DNA of 64,000 nt from Blautia sp. MSJ-19 (GTDB lineage Bacteria > Bacillota > Clostridia > Lachnospirales > Lachnospiraceae): positions 1 to 64,000 of the forward strand of contig NZ_JAHLQA010000042.1 in the NCBI RefSeq assembly GCF_018918125.1, in the 5' to 3' direction. A program made the position numbers and the translations under genes. Position 1 is the stretch's first letter, and every line of letters starts with the position of its first letter. Of this stretch, positions 7,738 through 17,500 are shown in pieces. The notes below the pieces were generated by a model. The model saw only the letters and a list, made by a program, of their open reading frames with translations, had not been told where the DNA came from and ran no database searches.

Positions 7738-9375
7738 ATGGCAGTAAAATACGTTTTTGTTACAGGTGGTGTAGTATCTGGACTTGGTAAGGGAATTACG
7801 GCAGCGTCTCTTGGAAGACTTCTCAAAGCGAGAGGATATCAGGTAACGATGCAGAAATTTGATCCTTATATTAACATTGACCCGGGTACGATGAATCCGA
7901 TCCAGCATGGAGAAGTTTTTGTTACAGATGATGGCACAGAGACTGATCTGGATCTGGGACATTATGAAAGATTTATTGATGAAAGCCTGGATAAGAATTC
8001 AAATGTGACAACCGGTAAGGTTTACTGGTCTGTATTACAGAAGGAACGTCATGGAGACTTTGGAGGAGGAACCGTGCAGGTTATTCCTCATATTACCAAT
8101 GAGATCAAGAGCCGTTTCTATCGTGCCAAAGCACATGACGAAGAAAAAATCGCAATCATTGAAGTCGGTGGAACTGTTGGCGATATTGAAAGCCAGCCAT
8201 TCCTCGAATCTATTCGTCAGTTCCAGCATGATGTTGGACATGACAATGCGATCCTGATCCATGTTACACTGATTCCTTATCTGAAAGCATCAGAAGAAAT
8301 GAAGACCAAGCCTACACAGGCGAGTGTCAAAGAACTTCAGGGCATGGGAATTCAGCCGGATGTTCTGGTATGCAGAAGTGAACATCCGCTGACCGATGAG
8401 ATCAAAGCCAAAATTGCACTGTTCTGTAATGTACCGGTCAGCCATGTACTGCAGAACCTGGATGTAGAGTATTTATATGAAGCACCTCTTGCAATGGAAA
8501 GAGAGAAACTTGCAGATGTAGTACTGGAATCTTTGAGGCTGGAAAATCGTAAACCGGATCTGACAGAATGGACACAGATGGTTAATGATCTTCGTAATCC
8601 GGAAAGCACAGTCAACATTGCTATGGTAGGAAAGTATACACAGCTTCATGATGCATATTTAAGTGTTGTAGAGGCATTGAAACATGGTGGTATCTCCTGC
8701 AGAGCCAAAGTAGAGATTACCTGGATCGATTCAGAAGAACTGAATGAAAAGAATCTGGATCAGGCTCTTCACAAAGTAGATGGTATTCTGGTTCCGGGTG
8801 GTTTTGGAAACCGTGGAACAGAAGGCATGATTCTGGCTGCACAGTATGCACGTGTACACAAGATTCCATATCTTGGCATCTGCCTCGGTATGCAGATGGC
8901 AATCGTAGAATTCGCAAGACATGTACTTGGATATGAAGATGCAAACAGCATTGAGCTGGATCCGTCTACCAAGCATCCGGTGATCGCTCTGATGCCGGAT
9001 CAGGAAAGCGTGGAGGATCTGGGAGGAACTCTGAGACTTGGAAGTTATCCATGTGTGCTTGCAGACAATTCCAAAGCACTGGAACTGTTTGGAAAGAAAG
9101 AAATTCAGGAGCGTCACAGACATCGTTATGAAGTTAATAATGCATATCGTGAGGAGCTTGCTGCGAAGGGAATGACGATTGCGGGAACTTCACCGGATGG
9201 ACATATCGTAGAAATGATAGAAGTCAAAGACCATCCATTTTATGAAGGAACACAGGGACATCCGGAATTTAAGTCCAGACCGAACCATGCGCATCCACTG
9301 TTCCGTGGATTTGTAAAAGCAGCAGATGAGTATGCAAAGCTGAAACAGAGCCGACAGGCACAAAATAAAGAATAA
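7738..9375 (+). CDS. pyrG: CTP synthase (glutamine-hydrolysing)
   Basis: A 545-residue enzyme converting UTP, ATP and glutamine to CTP. The N-terminal synthase domain starts [17 protein letters not shown] (P-loop) and carries [16 protein letters not shown]. The C-terminal class I glutaminase has GICLGMQ (nucleophile Cys), HRHRYEVNN and the GHPEFKSRP histidine-glutamate pair. Length is typical. GGAGGAGG precedes ATG at 7738. A leader attenuator (7642-7704) links it to the glutamine synthetase genes. Confidence 0.97.
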   Translation: MAVKYVFVTGGVVSGLGKGITAASLGRLLKARGYQVTMQKFDPYINIDPGTMNPIQHGEVFVTDDGTETDLDLGHYERFIDESLDKNSNVTTGKVYWSVLQKERHGDFGGGTVQVIPHITNEIKSRFYRAKAHDEEKIAIIEVGGTVGDIESQPFLESIRQFQHDVGHDNAILIHVTLIPYLKASEEMKTKPTQASVKELQGMGIQPDVLVCRSEHPLTDEIKAKIALFCNVPVSHVLQNLDVEYLYEAPLAMEREKLADVVLESLRLENRKPDLTEWTQMVNDLRNPESTVNIAMVGKYTQLHDAYLSVVEALKHGGISCRAKVEITWIDSEELNEKNLDQALHKVDGILVPGGFGNRGTEGMILAAQYARVHKIPYLGICLGMQMAIVEFARHVLGYEDANSIELDPSTKHPVIALMPDQESVEDLGGTLRLGSYPCVLADNSKALELFGKKEIQERHRHRYEVNNAYREELAAKGMTIAGTSPDGHIVEMIEVKDHPFYEGTQGHPEFKSRPNHAHPLFRGFVKAADEYAKLKQSRQAQNKE

Positions 9376-9380
9376 TATAA

Positions 9381-9396
9381 GGAAGGTTTTCCTTCC
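9381..9396 (+). promoter_or_regulatory. Small perfect hairpin between pyrG and gltB
   Basis: GGAAGG TTTT CCTTCC with no U-run, lying between the pyrG stop and the gltB ribosome-binding site. It may tune translation or mRNA processing. No separate promoter is clear, so read-through from pyrG into gltBD is plausible. Confidence 0.4.
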
Positions 9397-9418
9397 GTAT
9401 TACAGATAGAAAGGATAA

Positions 9419-12400
9419 ATGACCATGCAGGAAGTAAGGAGAGAAGATCAGGGACTGTACCGCCGCGAATTCGAGCATGATAACTGTGGTATCGGTGCGG
9501 TTGTAAATATCAAAGGTAAAAAGACCCATGATACAGTGGCAAATGCGCTTAGAATCGTAGAACATCTGGAGCATCGTGCCGGCAAAGACGCAGAAGGAAA
9601 GACCGGTGACGGTGTAGGTATCCTTCTGCAGATTTCACATAAATTTTTCAAAAAAGCCTGTAAGAAGGAGGGCTTTGAGATTGGCGGAGAGAGAGAATAT
9701 GGTATCGCACAGTTCTTTTTCCCGCAGCATGAGATCAAGCGTGCCCAGGCAAAAAAGATGTTCGAGATCATCGTGGAAAAAGAAGGGCTGGAACTTCTTG
9801 GCTGGAGAACTGTTCCGGTAATTCCGGAAGTTCTCGGACACAAAGCAAGAGAATGTATGCCTTACATCATGCAGGCATTTATCAAGAAACCGGAAGAAGT
9901 GGAAAAAGGTCTTCCATTCGACCGTATGCTTTATATTGCACGTCGTGAATTTGAGCAGAGTAATGACAATACGTATGTCGTATCCATGAGCAGCCGTACG
10001 ATCGTGTACAAAGGTATGTTCCTGGTAGGACAGCTCCGTACATTCTTTGCAGATCTTCAGAGTCCGGATTATGAATCAGCGATCGCGATGGTTCATTCCA
10101 GATTCAGTACAAACACAAACCCAAGCTGGGAGAGAGCACATCCGAACCGTTTCATGGTACACAATGGTGAAATCAATACCATTCGTGGAAATGCAGATAA
10201 GATGCTTGCAAGAGAAGAAAACATGGAGTCTCCTTATCTAAAAGGACAGCTTCATAAAGTCCTTCCGGTTGTTAACCGCAATGGTTCTGACTCCGCAATG
10301 CTGGACAATACTCTGGAATTCCTTGTTATGAGTGGCATGGAACTTCCACTGGCAGTTATGATCACAATTCCGGAACCATGGGCATATAATGATACCATTT
10401 CTCAGGAGAAGAGAGATTTCTATCAGTATTATGCAACCATGATGGAACCATGGGATGGACCGGCATCCATTCTGTTCTCTGATGGTGATGTAATGGGCGC
10501 TGTTCTTGACCGTAACGGTCTGCGTCCGTCCAGATATTATATTACTTCCGATGGTTATATGATCCTTTCTTCAGAAGTCGGTGTTATGCCGGTACCGGAA
10601 GACAAGATCGTTCTCAAAGAGCGTCTGCATCCTGGCAAAATGCTGCTGGTTGATACGGTACAGGGAAAAGTCATTGATGATGACGAACTGAAAGAAAAAT
10701 ATGCCAAAATGCAGCCATATGGTGAGTGGCTGAACAGCAACCTGGTACAGCTCAAAGACATCAAGATTCCGAATATCCGTATGGAAGAGTACACAGACGA
10801 GCAGCGCGCACGTCTGCAGAAAGCATTTGGTTATACTTACGAACAGTACCGTACTTCTATCCGAAACATGGCATTGAATGGCGCAGAAAGTATCGGTGCA
10901 ATGGGTGTGGATACACCACTGGCAGTCCTGTCTGATCAGGATCGTCCTCTGTTTGATTATTTTAAACAGCTTTTTGCACAGGTTACAAACCCGCCAATCG
11001 ATGCGATCCGTGAGGAAATCGTAACATCTACCAGCGTCTATGTCGGAAAAGACGGAAACCTTCTGGTGCAGCAGCCGGAAAACTGTCATGTATTGAAAAT
11101 CGTACATCCGATTCTGACCAATACGGACATGCTGAAAATTAAAAATATGAATCACGAGGGCTTCAAAGTAGCTGTCGTTTCTACCTTATATTATAAGAGC
11201 ACCAAGCTGGAGAGAGCAATCGATCGTCTGTTTGTCGAGGTAGACAAAGCATATCGTGACGGTGCAAATATCCTGGTACTTTCTGACCGTGGTGTAGATG
11301 AGAACCATATGCCGATCCCGTCATTACTGGCAGTATCCGCAGTTCATCAGCACCTCGTAAAAACAAAGAAGAGTACATCCCTTGCAATCATTCTGGAATC
11401 CGGAGAACCAAGAGAAGTTCATCATTTTGCAACACTCCTTGGCTATGGCGCAAGTGCGATCAACCCGTATCTGGCACTGGAAACCATTCGTGAGCTGATT
11501 GACAACCATATGCTGGACAAGGATTATTATGCGGCAGTAGAAGACTACAATCATGCAGTTTTAAGTGGTATTGTCAAGATTGCATCCAAGATGGGTATTT
11601 CTACGATCCAGTCCTATCAGGGCTCCCAGATTTTTGAGGCAATCGGTATCTCACAGGATGTGATCGACAAATACTTTACCGGTACAGTCAGTCGTGTCGG
11701 TGGAATCACTCTGGAAGATATTGAGGATAATGTAGAAAAACTTCATTCAGAGGCATTTGATCCACTTGGACTGGATACGGACCTCACACTGGACAGCGTT
11801 GGCGCGCATAAGATGAGAAGTCAGGGTGAGGAACACAGATACAATCCACAGACAATTCACCTGCTTCAGCAGTCTACATGGACCGGAAGCTATGATCTGT
11901 TCAAACAGTATACAGCTCTGGTAGACAAAGAAAGCCATGGAGCACTCCGTGGACTTCTGGAATTCAACTATCCGGAAAAGGCAATTCCGATTGATGAAGT
12001 AGAGAGTGTAGATGAGATCGTAAAACGATTCAAAACAGGTGCAATGTCCTATGGATCTATTTCTCAGGAAGCCCATGAGACACTGGCAATCGCAATGAAT
12101 CATCTGCACGGCAAATCCAACACCGGTGAGGGTGGTGAGAGTGCAGAACGTATCGCATCTGCAGGAAGCGAAAATGACCGTTGTTCTGCAATCAAACAGG
12201 TTGCCAGTGGACGATTTGGCGTTACCAGCCGTTATCTGGTATCTGCAAGAGAGATTCAGATCAAGATGGCACAGGGTGCAAAACCTGGTGAGGGTGGACA
12301 TCTTCCGGCTAAGAAAGTATATCCGTGGATTGCAAAGACACGTCATTCTACACCTGGCGTATCTCTGATTTCTCCGCCGCCGCACCATGATATCTATTCC

Positions 12401-13978
12401 ATCGAGGACCTGGCACAGCTGATCTACGACCTGAAAAACTCAAACGTTTATGCAGACATTTCTGTAAAACTTGTATCCGAAGCTGGTGTCGGTACAGTCG
12501 CAGCCGGTGTTGCGAAAGCCGGTGCACAGACAGTTCTGATCTCCGGATACGATGGAGGAACAGGAGCTGCTCCGAGAAGTTCTATCCACAATGCAGGTCT
12601 TCCATGGGAACTTGGCCTGGCAGAGACACATCAGACCCTGCTGATGAACGGACTGCGTAACCGTGTACGTATCGAGACAGATGGTAAGCTGATGAGTGGA
12701 CGTGATGTTGCAATCGCAGCACTGCTTGGTGCAGAAGAATTCGGTTTTGCCACAGCTCCACTTGTAACTATGGGCTGTGTGATGATGCGTGTATGTAATC
12801 TGGATACCTGTCCGGTTGGTGTGGCAACACAGAATCCGGAACTTCGTAAACGTTTCCGTGGTAAACCGGAATATGTAGAGAACTTTATGAGATTCATTGC
12901 ACAGGAATTGAGAGAGTATATGGCACGTCTTGGTGTTCACACGGTTGATGAGATGGTAGGACGTACAGATCTTTTAAGACAGTCTCCGGAAGCAGTGGCA
13001 GCAGAACCTCATAAAGGCAAACTGGATCTCAGCGCAATCCTTAATAACCCATATGCCGGAAACGGACAGAAAGTGACTTTTGATCCAAAAGCTGTCTATA
13101 ACTTCGAACTGGAAAAGACACTGGATGAAAAAGTTCTTCTCAAGAAATGTGCAAAGGCAATTGCAAGAAAAGAGCATGTAGAACTGAGCGTGGATGTTAC
13201 CAATACAGACCGTACATTTGGTACGATCCTTGGTGCAGAGATCACCAGACAGACCGGAACAGGCCTGCCGGATGATACGATCGTGGTTAACTGTAATGGA
13301 GCCGGTGGACAGAGCTTCGGTGCTTTCATTCCGAAGGGACTGACACTGAATCTTACCGGTGACAGCAACGACTACTTTGGAAAAGGACTTTCCGGTGGTA
13401 AACTGATCGTGAAAGTTCCGGAAAAAGCAGCTTACAAACCAGAAGATAACATCATTATCGGAAACGTTGCCCTGTATGGTGCAACCAGTGGCTATGCATT
13501 TATCAATGGTGTTGCAGGCGAGCGTTTTGCAGTTCGTAACTCCGGTGCTTACGCAGTCGTAGAAGGTGTCGGAGAACACGGATGTGAATATATGACCGGT
13601 GGACGTGTCGTAGTACTTGGACGTACCGGAAAGAACTTTGCAGCCGGTATGAGTGGTGGTATTGCCTATGTACTGGATGTGGAAAACAAGCTGTACAAAA
13701 ATATCAACAAAGCAATGATCTCTATTGAAAAAGTAGAGAACAAATATGACAAGAAAGAACTTCGTGATCTGATCGAAGCCCATGTTGCGGCTACAGGTTC
13801 CGAATTAGGAGCCAAAGTGCTTGCTGACTTTGACTATTATCTGCCGCACTTTAAGAAACTCATTCCAAATGAGTACAAGAAGATGATCACACTCAGTGCC
13901 AAATTAGAAGAAAAAGGACTGACCAGTGAGCAGGCGCAGATGGAAGCATTTTACGAAAGCATTGGAGCAAAGCATTAA
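9419..13978 (+). CDS. gltB: Glutamate synthase large subunit
   Basis: A 1519-residue alpha subunit of NADPH-type GOGAT: glutamine plus 2-oxoglutarate gives two glutamates. The N-terminal glutaminase nucleophile is in EHDNCGIGAV (Cys near residue 22, exposed after propeptide removal). The central FMN/synthase domain includes LISPPPHHDIYSIEDLAQLI and SGYDGGTGAAPRSSIHNAG. The 3Fe-4S ligands are in CVMMRVCNLDTCPVG. The C-terminal beta-helix domain has repeated G-X-X-G-X-X-X-G units such as GNVALYGATSGYAFINGVAG. AAAGGA lies before ATG 9419; a second ATG is six bases in. gltD follows 15 bases later. Confidence 0.97.
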   Translation: MTMQEVRREDQGLYRREFEHDNCGIGAVVNIKGKKTHDTVANALRIVEHLEHRAGKDAEGKTGDGVGILLQISHKFFKKACKKEGFEIGGEREYGIAQFFFPQHEIKRAQAKKMFEIIVEKEGLELLGWRTVPVIPEVLGHKARECMPYIMQAFIKKPEEVEKGLPFDRMLYIARREFEQSNDNTYVVSMSSRTIVYKGMFLVGQLRTFFADLQSPDYESAIAMVHSRFSTNTNPSWERAHPNRFMVHNGEINTIRGNADKMLAREENMESPYLKGQLHKVLPVVNRNGSDSAMLDNTLEFLVMSGMELPLAVMITIPEPWAYNDTISQEKRDFYQYYATMMEPWDGPASILFSDGDVMGAVLDRNGLRPSRYYITSDGYMILSSEVGVMPVPEDKIVLKERLHPGKMLLVDTVQGKVIDDDELKEKYAKMQPYGEWLNSNLVQLKDIKIPNIRMEEYTDEQRARLQKAFGYTYEQYRTSIRNMALNGAESIGAMGVDTPLAVLSDQDRPLFDYFKQLFAQVTNPPIDAIREEIVTSTSVYVGKDGNLLVQQPENCHVLKIVHPILTNTDMLKIKNMNHEGFKVAVVSTLYYKSTKLERAIDRLFVEVDKAYRDGANILVLSDRGVDENHMPIPSLLAVSAVHQHLVKTKKSTSLAIILESGEPREVHHFATLLGYGASAINPYLALETIRELIDNHMLDKDYYAAVEDYNHAVLSGIVKIASKMGISTIQSYQGSQIFEAIGISQDVIDKYFTGTVSRVGGITLEDIEDNVEKLHSEAFDPLGLDTDLTLDSVGAHKMRSQGEEHRYNPQTIHLLQQSTWTGSYDLFKQYTALVDKESHGALRGLLEFNYPEKAIPIDEVESVDEIVKRFKTGAMSYGSISQEAHETLAIAMNHLHGKSNTGEGGESAERIASAGSENDRCSAIKQVASGRFGVTSRYLVSAREIQIKMAQGAKPGEGGHLPAKKVYPWIAKTRHSTPGVSLISPPPHHDIYSIEDLAQLIYDLKNSNVYADISVKLVSEAGVGTVAAGVAKAGAQTVLISGYDGGTGAAPRSSIHNAGLPWELGLAETHQTLLMNGLRNRVRIETDGKLMSGRDVAIAALLGAEEFGFATAPLVTMGCVMMRVCNLDTCPVGVATQNPELRKRFRGKPEYVENFMRFIAQELREYMARLGVHTVDEMVGRTDLLRQSPEAVAAEPHKGKLDLSAILNNPYAGNGQKVTFDPKAVYNFELEKTLDEKVLLKKCAKAIARKEHVELSVDVTNTDRTFGTILGAEITRQTGTGLPDDTIVVNCNGAGGQSFGAFIPKGLTLNLTGDSNDYFGKGLSGGKLIVKVPEKAAYKPEDNIIIGNVALYGATSGYAFINGVAGERFAVRNSGAYAVVEGVGEHGCEYMTGGRVVVLGRTGKNFAAGMSGGIAYVLDVENKLYKNINKAMISIEKVENKYDKKELRDLIEAHVAATGSELGAKVLADFDYYLPHFKKLIPNEYKKMITLSAKLEEKGLTSEQAQMEAFYESIGAKH

Positions 13979-13993
13979 GGAGGATGAGGAAAC

Positions 13994-15478
13994 ATGGGAA
14001 AGCCAACAGGATTTTTAGAATATAAAAGAGAGACAGCCAAAGTACTGCCTCCAAAGGTCCGGATTGCCAACTTCAATGAATTCCGGACTCCGATCAGTAA
14101 AGAAAAACAGAAAAAACAGGGAGCACGCTGCATGGCATGTGGCGTTCCTTTCTGTCAGTCAGGTATGATGCTGAATGGAATGGCTTCCGGCTGTCCGCTG
14201 CACAACCTGGTACCGGAGACAAATGATCTGGTTTATACAGGAAACTGGAAACAGGCATATTTGAGACTTTCCAAGACACACAGTTTTCCGGAATTTACTT
14301 CCAGAGTATGCCCGGCACTCTGTGAAGCAGCATGTACCTGCAATCTGGACAGTGAGCCGGTATCAACCAAAGAAAACGAAAGAGCGATCATTGAAACTGC
14401 ATGGCAGGAGGGCTGGGTAAAACCACAGATTCCGCGTGTACGTACCGGAAAGACGATCGCAGTCATTGGAAGCGGACCATCCGGACTGGCAGCCGCACAG
14501 CAGCTGAACCGAAGAGGTCACAGTGTGACGGTTTATGAAAGAAGTGACAGACCAGGCGGACTTCTTCGTTATGGTATTCCGAATATGAAACTGGAGAAAT
14601 CTGTTGTAGACAGACGAATTCATCTCATGGAAGAAGAGGGAGTGCAGTTTGTTCTGAACACAAATGTCGGAAAAGACATCACTGCAGACGAACTTCTCAA
14701 AAAATATGATCGTGTAGTCCTTGCATGTGGCGCATCCAATCCGCGAGATATCAAAGTTCCGGGAAGAGAAGCAAAAGGTATCTATTTTGCAGTCGATTTC
14801 CTTGGAAAAGTAACAAAGACTCTTCTGGATTCTGACTTTGAAAAGGTACCGTATGAGCTTGCAAAAGATAAACACGTGCTTGTTATCGGTGGCGGTGATA
14901 CCGGTAATGACTGTGTGGGAACCAGCGTTCGTCTGGGAGCAAAATCCGTGACTCAGCTTGAGATGATGCCAAAACCTCCGGTAGAGCGTGCGGCAAACAA
15001 TCCGTGGCCACAATGGCCGAGAGTTCTCAAGACTGATTATGGTCAGGAAGAGGCAATCGCTGTATTTGGTCATGACCCACGTGTATATCAGACAACCGTT
15101 ACAGAATTTATCGCAGATAAAAAAGGCAATGTGTGCAAGGCCAAGATCGTCAAACTTAAAAGCCAGAAAGACGAAAAGACCGGAAGAATGATGATGGTTC
15201 CGGTAGAGGGAACCGAAGAAGTTATTCCGGCAGATGTGGTACTGATCGCAGCAGGATTCCTCGGAAGCCAGAAATATGTGACAGATGCGTTCAAGGTGTC
15301 CATCAATGGACGTACCAATGTAGAGACAAAACCGGAAGCATATGAAACTTCTGTTCCGAGAGTCTTTACAGCAGGAGACATGCATCGTGGACAGTCACTG
15401 GTCGTATGGGCGATCCGCGAAGGCCGCGAAGCTGCAAGAGCAGTGGATGAGTCCCTGATGGGTTATACAAATCTTTAA
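13994..15478 (+). CDS. gltD: Glutamate synthase small subunit
   Basis: A 494-residue beta subunit that feeds NADPH electrons to GltB. N-terminal cysteines CMACGVPFC and the downstream CPALCEAACTC form the low-potential 4Fe-4S sites. FAD binds at IGSGPSGLAAAQQL (near residue 157), NADPH at VIGGGDTGNDCVGTS (near 300), and the second FAD motif is RVFTAGDMHRGQSLVVWAI. AGGAGG precedes the ATG, 15 bases after gltB, so the two form one operon. A terminator follows directly. Confidence 0.96.
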   Translation: MGKPTGFLEYKRETAKVLPPKVRIANFNEFRTPISKEKQKKQGARCMACGVPFCQSGMMLNGMASGCPLHNLVPETNDLVYTGNWKQAYLRLSKTHSFPEFTSRVCPALCEAACTCNLDSEPVSTKENERAIIETAWQEGWVKPQIPRVRTGKTIAVIGSGPSGLAAAQQLNRRGHSVTVYERSDRPGGLLRYGIPNMKLEKSVVDRRIHLMEEEGVQFVLNTNVGKDITADELLKKYDRVVLACGASNPRDIKVPGREAKGIYFAVDFLGKVTKTLLDSDFEKVPYELAKDKHVLVIGGGDTGNDCVGTSVRLGAKSVTQLEMMPKPPVERAANNPWPQWPRVLKTDYGQEEAIAVFGHDPRVYQTTVTEFIADKKGNVCKAKIVKLKSQKDEKTGRMMMVPVEGTEEVIPADVVLIAAGFLGSQKYVTDAFKVSINGRTNVETKPEAYETSVPRVFTAGDMHRGQSLVVWAIREGREAARAVDESLMGYTNL

Positions 15479-15490
15479 ACAGAAAGTGCA

Positions 15491-15526
15491 AAGAGCTATG
15501 GTGAAATGACATCATAGCTCTTTTTT
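15491..15526 (+). terminator. gltBD terminator
   Basis: AGAGCTATG (15492-15500) pairs with CATAGCTCT (15513-15521), followed by six T. The T-run is also the first arm of the palindromic repeat that follows. Confidence 0.9.
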
Positions 15527-15570
15527 ACGTTATAAGAAATTACTTCGTAATATTCCAATAACGTAAAAAA
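15521..15570. repeat. Intergenic palindromic repeat, copy 1
   Basis: Perfect 13-bp outer arms TTTTTTACGTTAT (15521-15533) and ATAACGTAAAAAA (15558-15570) enclose an inner hairpin ATTAC/GTAAT. A related sequence lies at 32731-32775, also placed exactly on the T-run of a terminator. Confidence 0.7.
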
Positions 15571-15601
15571 TATGTGCTAAATGATAAAAAATATTAAATT
15601 A

Positions 15602-15629
15602 TTTACATCTTTCTTTGTTTTTTTATATT
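15602..15629 (+). promoter_or_regulatory. Promoter of the first sortase/pilin unit
   Basis: TTTACA (15602-15607), 16-bp spacer and TATATT (15624-15629), about 50 bases before the chosen start. Confidence 0.55.
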
Positions 15630-15685
15630 CACCGGATAAGAAAAATTTTTTAAAATATATGAAAAATGAGAGAAGAATGCCTTTT

Positions 15686-16498
15686 ATGAAAGAAAAAATC
15701 AGAAAGGGCTTTTTTGTGTTCGGAATCCTGGTTGCTGTGGCAGGTGTGGGCCTGGCAATGTATGCTACGGTGAACAACTGGTATTGCGAGTACAGAGCCG
15801 GAAATGAAATTGAAAATTATACCGAAGTAGTCAGAAATACCAGTCAGTCAGTGCTTGCAGATATGAAAAAAGAGTCTGCGGCTTATAATGAAAGTCTGGC
15901 GGGGGAAAATGAGGCGGTTTCTTCAGTCAGTTATGATGATATGCTGGCGGCAACGGATGCGATTGGCTATCTGGAAATTCCGAAACTTCATCTCAGGCTT
16001 CCAATCTATGAAGGAACGGATGAAGAAGTGCTTGCAAAAGGTGTGGGGCATATGGAGCAGACATCACTTCCGACAGGAGGTACTTCTACACATTGTGTTC
16101 TGGCAGGACATACCGGACTTCCTACAGCGAAACTTTTTACACATCTGGATGAAATGAAGGAGGGTGATCTGTTCTATATTCGTGAACTGGATGAAATATT
16201 GTCCTATAAAGTGGACCAGATCAGTGTTGTGCTTCCGGATGAAACAGATGAACTCCGGATTGTGGAAGGGAAGGATTATGTGACGCTTCTGACCTGTATT
16301 CCTTATGGAGTGAACAGTCATCGGCTGCTGGTCAGGGGAGAACGTACAGAAACACCATCGCAGCTGTCGGATACAAAAGATACAACAACCGGCAGGAACT
16401 GGCATTATGCAGTCCTGGTGGGAATAATGTTACTGGTGTTGGCAGTGGTATTCGGGAGATTCAAATATAAAAGGAGGAGAGAGGATGAAAATAAGTAA
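15686..16498 (+). CDS. Class C (pilus) sortase
   Basis: A membrane transpeptidase of about 270 residues. It has an N-terminal membrane span (FFVFGILVAVAGVGLAMYATV), a sortase core with HCVLAGHTGLP (catalytic His), YVTLLTCIPYG (catalytic Cys in the TLxTC motif) and HRLLVRG (catalytic Arg), then a C-terminal span and a basic tail, as in pilin-polymerising class C enzymes. The frame is open back to 15581; ATG 15686 (or 15677) is favoured because it gives a clean signal anchor with GAGAGAAG upstream. It overlaps the next gene by 14 bases, so the two are coupled. It resembles the second sortase at 27369. Substrate: likely the 16485 protein or the pilus subunits. Confidence 0.9.
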   Translation: MKEKIRKGFFVFGILVAVAGVGLAMYATVNNWYCEYRAGNEIENYTEVVRNTSQSVLADMKKESAAYNESLAGENEAVSSVSYDDMLAATDAIGYLEIPKLHLRLPIYEGTDEEVLAKGVGHMEQTSLPTGGTSTHCVLAGHTGLPTAKLFTHLDEMKEGDLFYIRELDEILSYKVDQISVVLPDETDELRIVEGKDYVTLLTCIPYGVNSHRLLVRGERTETPSQLSDTKDTTTGRNWHYAVLVGIMLLVLAVVFGRFKYKRRREDENK

Positions 16499-17471
16499 GA
16501 AATGGGCAGTACTTCTGGTTGTCTGTCTGCTGGTGATGACTGTACTGCCTGTAAAAGCAGAGACGACAGGGAGTATTGGAATACAGCTTTCTTCAGGTAC
16601 AACGGAAGTAGAAATGATGTTGTACAAGATCGCCGACTATGCAGATGAGGAATATACGATGACCGAGGAGTTCCGGAACTGCGGGATCTCGCTGGAACAG
16701 CTTTCGGGAGCAAAAAACATTGCTCAGATTACAGAAGCACTTGAAAAATATATAGAGACACAGAAGCTGCAGGGCAGACAGAAAACAGAAAAAAGCAACG
16801 AAAAGATTTTTTTTGACAATCTGAGTCCGGGGCTGTATTTTGCTGTGCAGACTGCGGGACAGGAAAAAGCACTGGCAGAAAGTGCACTGATCCTGCTTCC
16901 GTCTACAGAAAGTGGAGAGAAAAATTATAATCCGGAAGTTGCGGTAAAGTGCGTTCCGCAGGAAGGGGCAGTCATTCTGAATAAAACAGACCCGAATGGA
17001 AATGTTCTGGAAGGCGCAAAATTCAAATTAGAAAAAAAAGATGGGACTTCCTGGAAAGAATTAAACTTTCAGATGACCACAAATAAAAATGGACAGCTGG
17101 AAATATCAAAACTTCCATTTGGACAGTATCGCTTTATTGAAACAGAGGCACCAGAGGGATTTGTGAGACTGGAAGAACCGGTAGAATTTGAGATTTCCAA
17201 AGCGGGAGAAGTGGAAGAGATAAAAGGAAAATACGAAGCAGTATCCGGAACAGCACAGGAGCTTCAGGTGATCAATCAGCCGGAAAGCAGTACGCCGAGC
17301 GCAACACCGGACAGCCCGAACAGTCACAACGGAAGTACACCAAAGAAAGGCGTAAAAACAGGAGATACCACACCGATCGTACCGTTTGTAATACTTCTTA
17401 CAGCAGCAGTTGCAGGTATTGCGGCAGTGGTTATGGTGAAATTAAGAAAAAAGGAAAAAGAGGAAAAATAA
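16485..17471 (+). CDS. Minor pilin-like cell-wall protein with GVKTGD sorting signal
   Basis: A 328-residue secreted protein with an N-terminal signal peptide (KKWAVLLVVCLLVMTVLPVKA). It has a first pilin-like domain and a SpaA/Cna B-type domain from about residue 160, beginning GAVILNKTDPNG, followed by VLEGAKFKLEK and the E-box-like YRFIETEAPEGF. This domain type often makes a Lys-Asn isopeptide bond. The C-terminus is a Ser/Pro-rich linker, KKGVKTGDTTP, a hydrophobic span and a KLRKKEKEEK tail: a sortase signal without LPXTG. Its start lies inside the sortase gene, suggesting the pair works together. It may be a pilus base or ancillary subunit. Confidence 0.8.
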   Translation: MKISKKWAVLLVVCLLVMTVLPVKAETTGSIGIQLSSGTTEVEMMLYKIADYADEEYTMTEEFRNCGISLEQLSGAKNIAQITEALEKYIETQKLQGRQKTEKSNEKIFFDNLSPGLYFAVQTAGQEKALAESALILLPSTESGEKNYNPEVAVKCVPQEGAVILNKTDPNGNVLEGAKFKLEKKDGTSWKELNFQMTTNKNGQLEISKLPFGQYRFIETEAPEGFVRLEEPVEFEISKAGEVEEIKGKYEAVSGTAQELQVINQPESSTPSATPDSPNSHNGSTPKKGVKTGDTTPIVPFVILLTAAVAGIAAVVMVKLRKKEKEEK

Positions 17472-17500
17472 ATTATCAAACCCGGATTCGTTCCGGGGGG

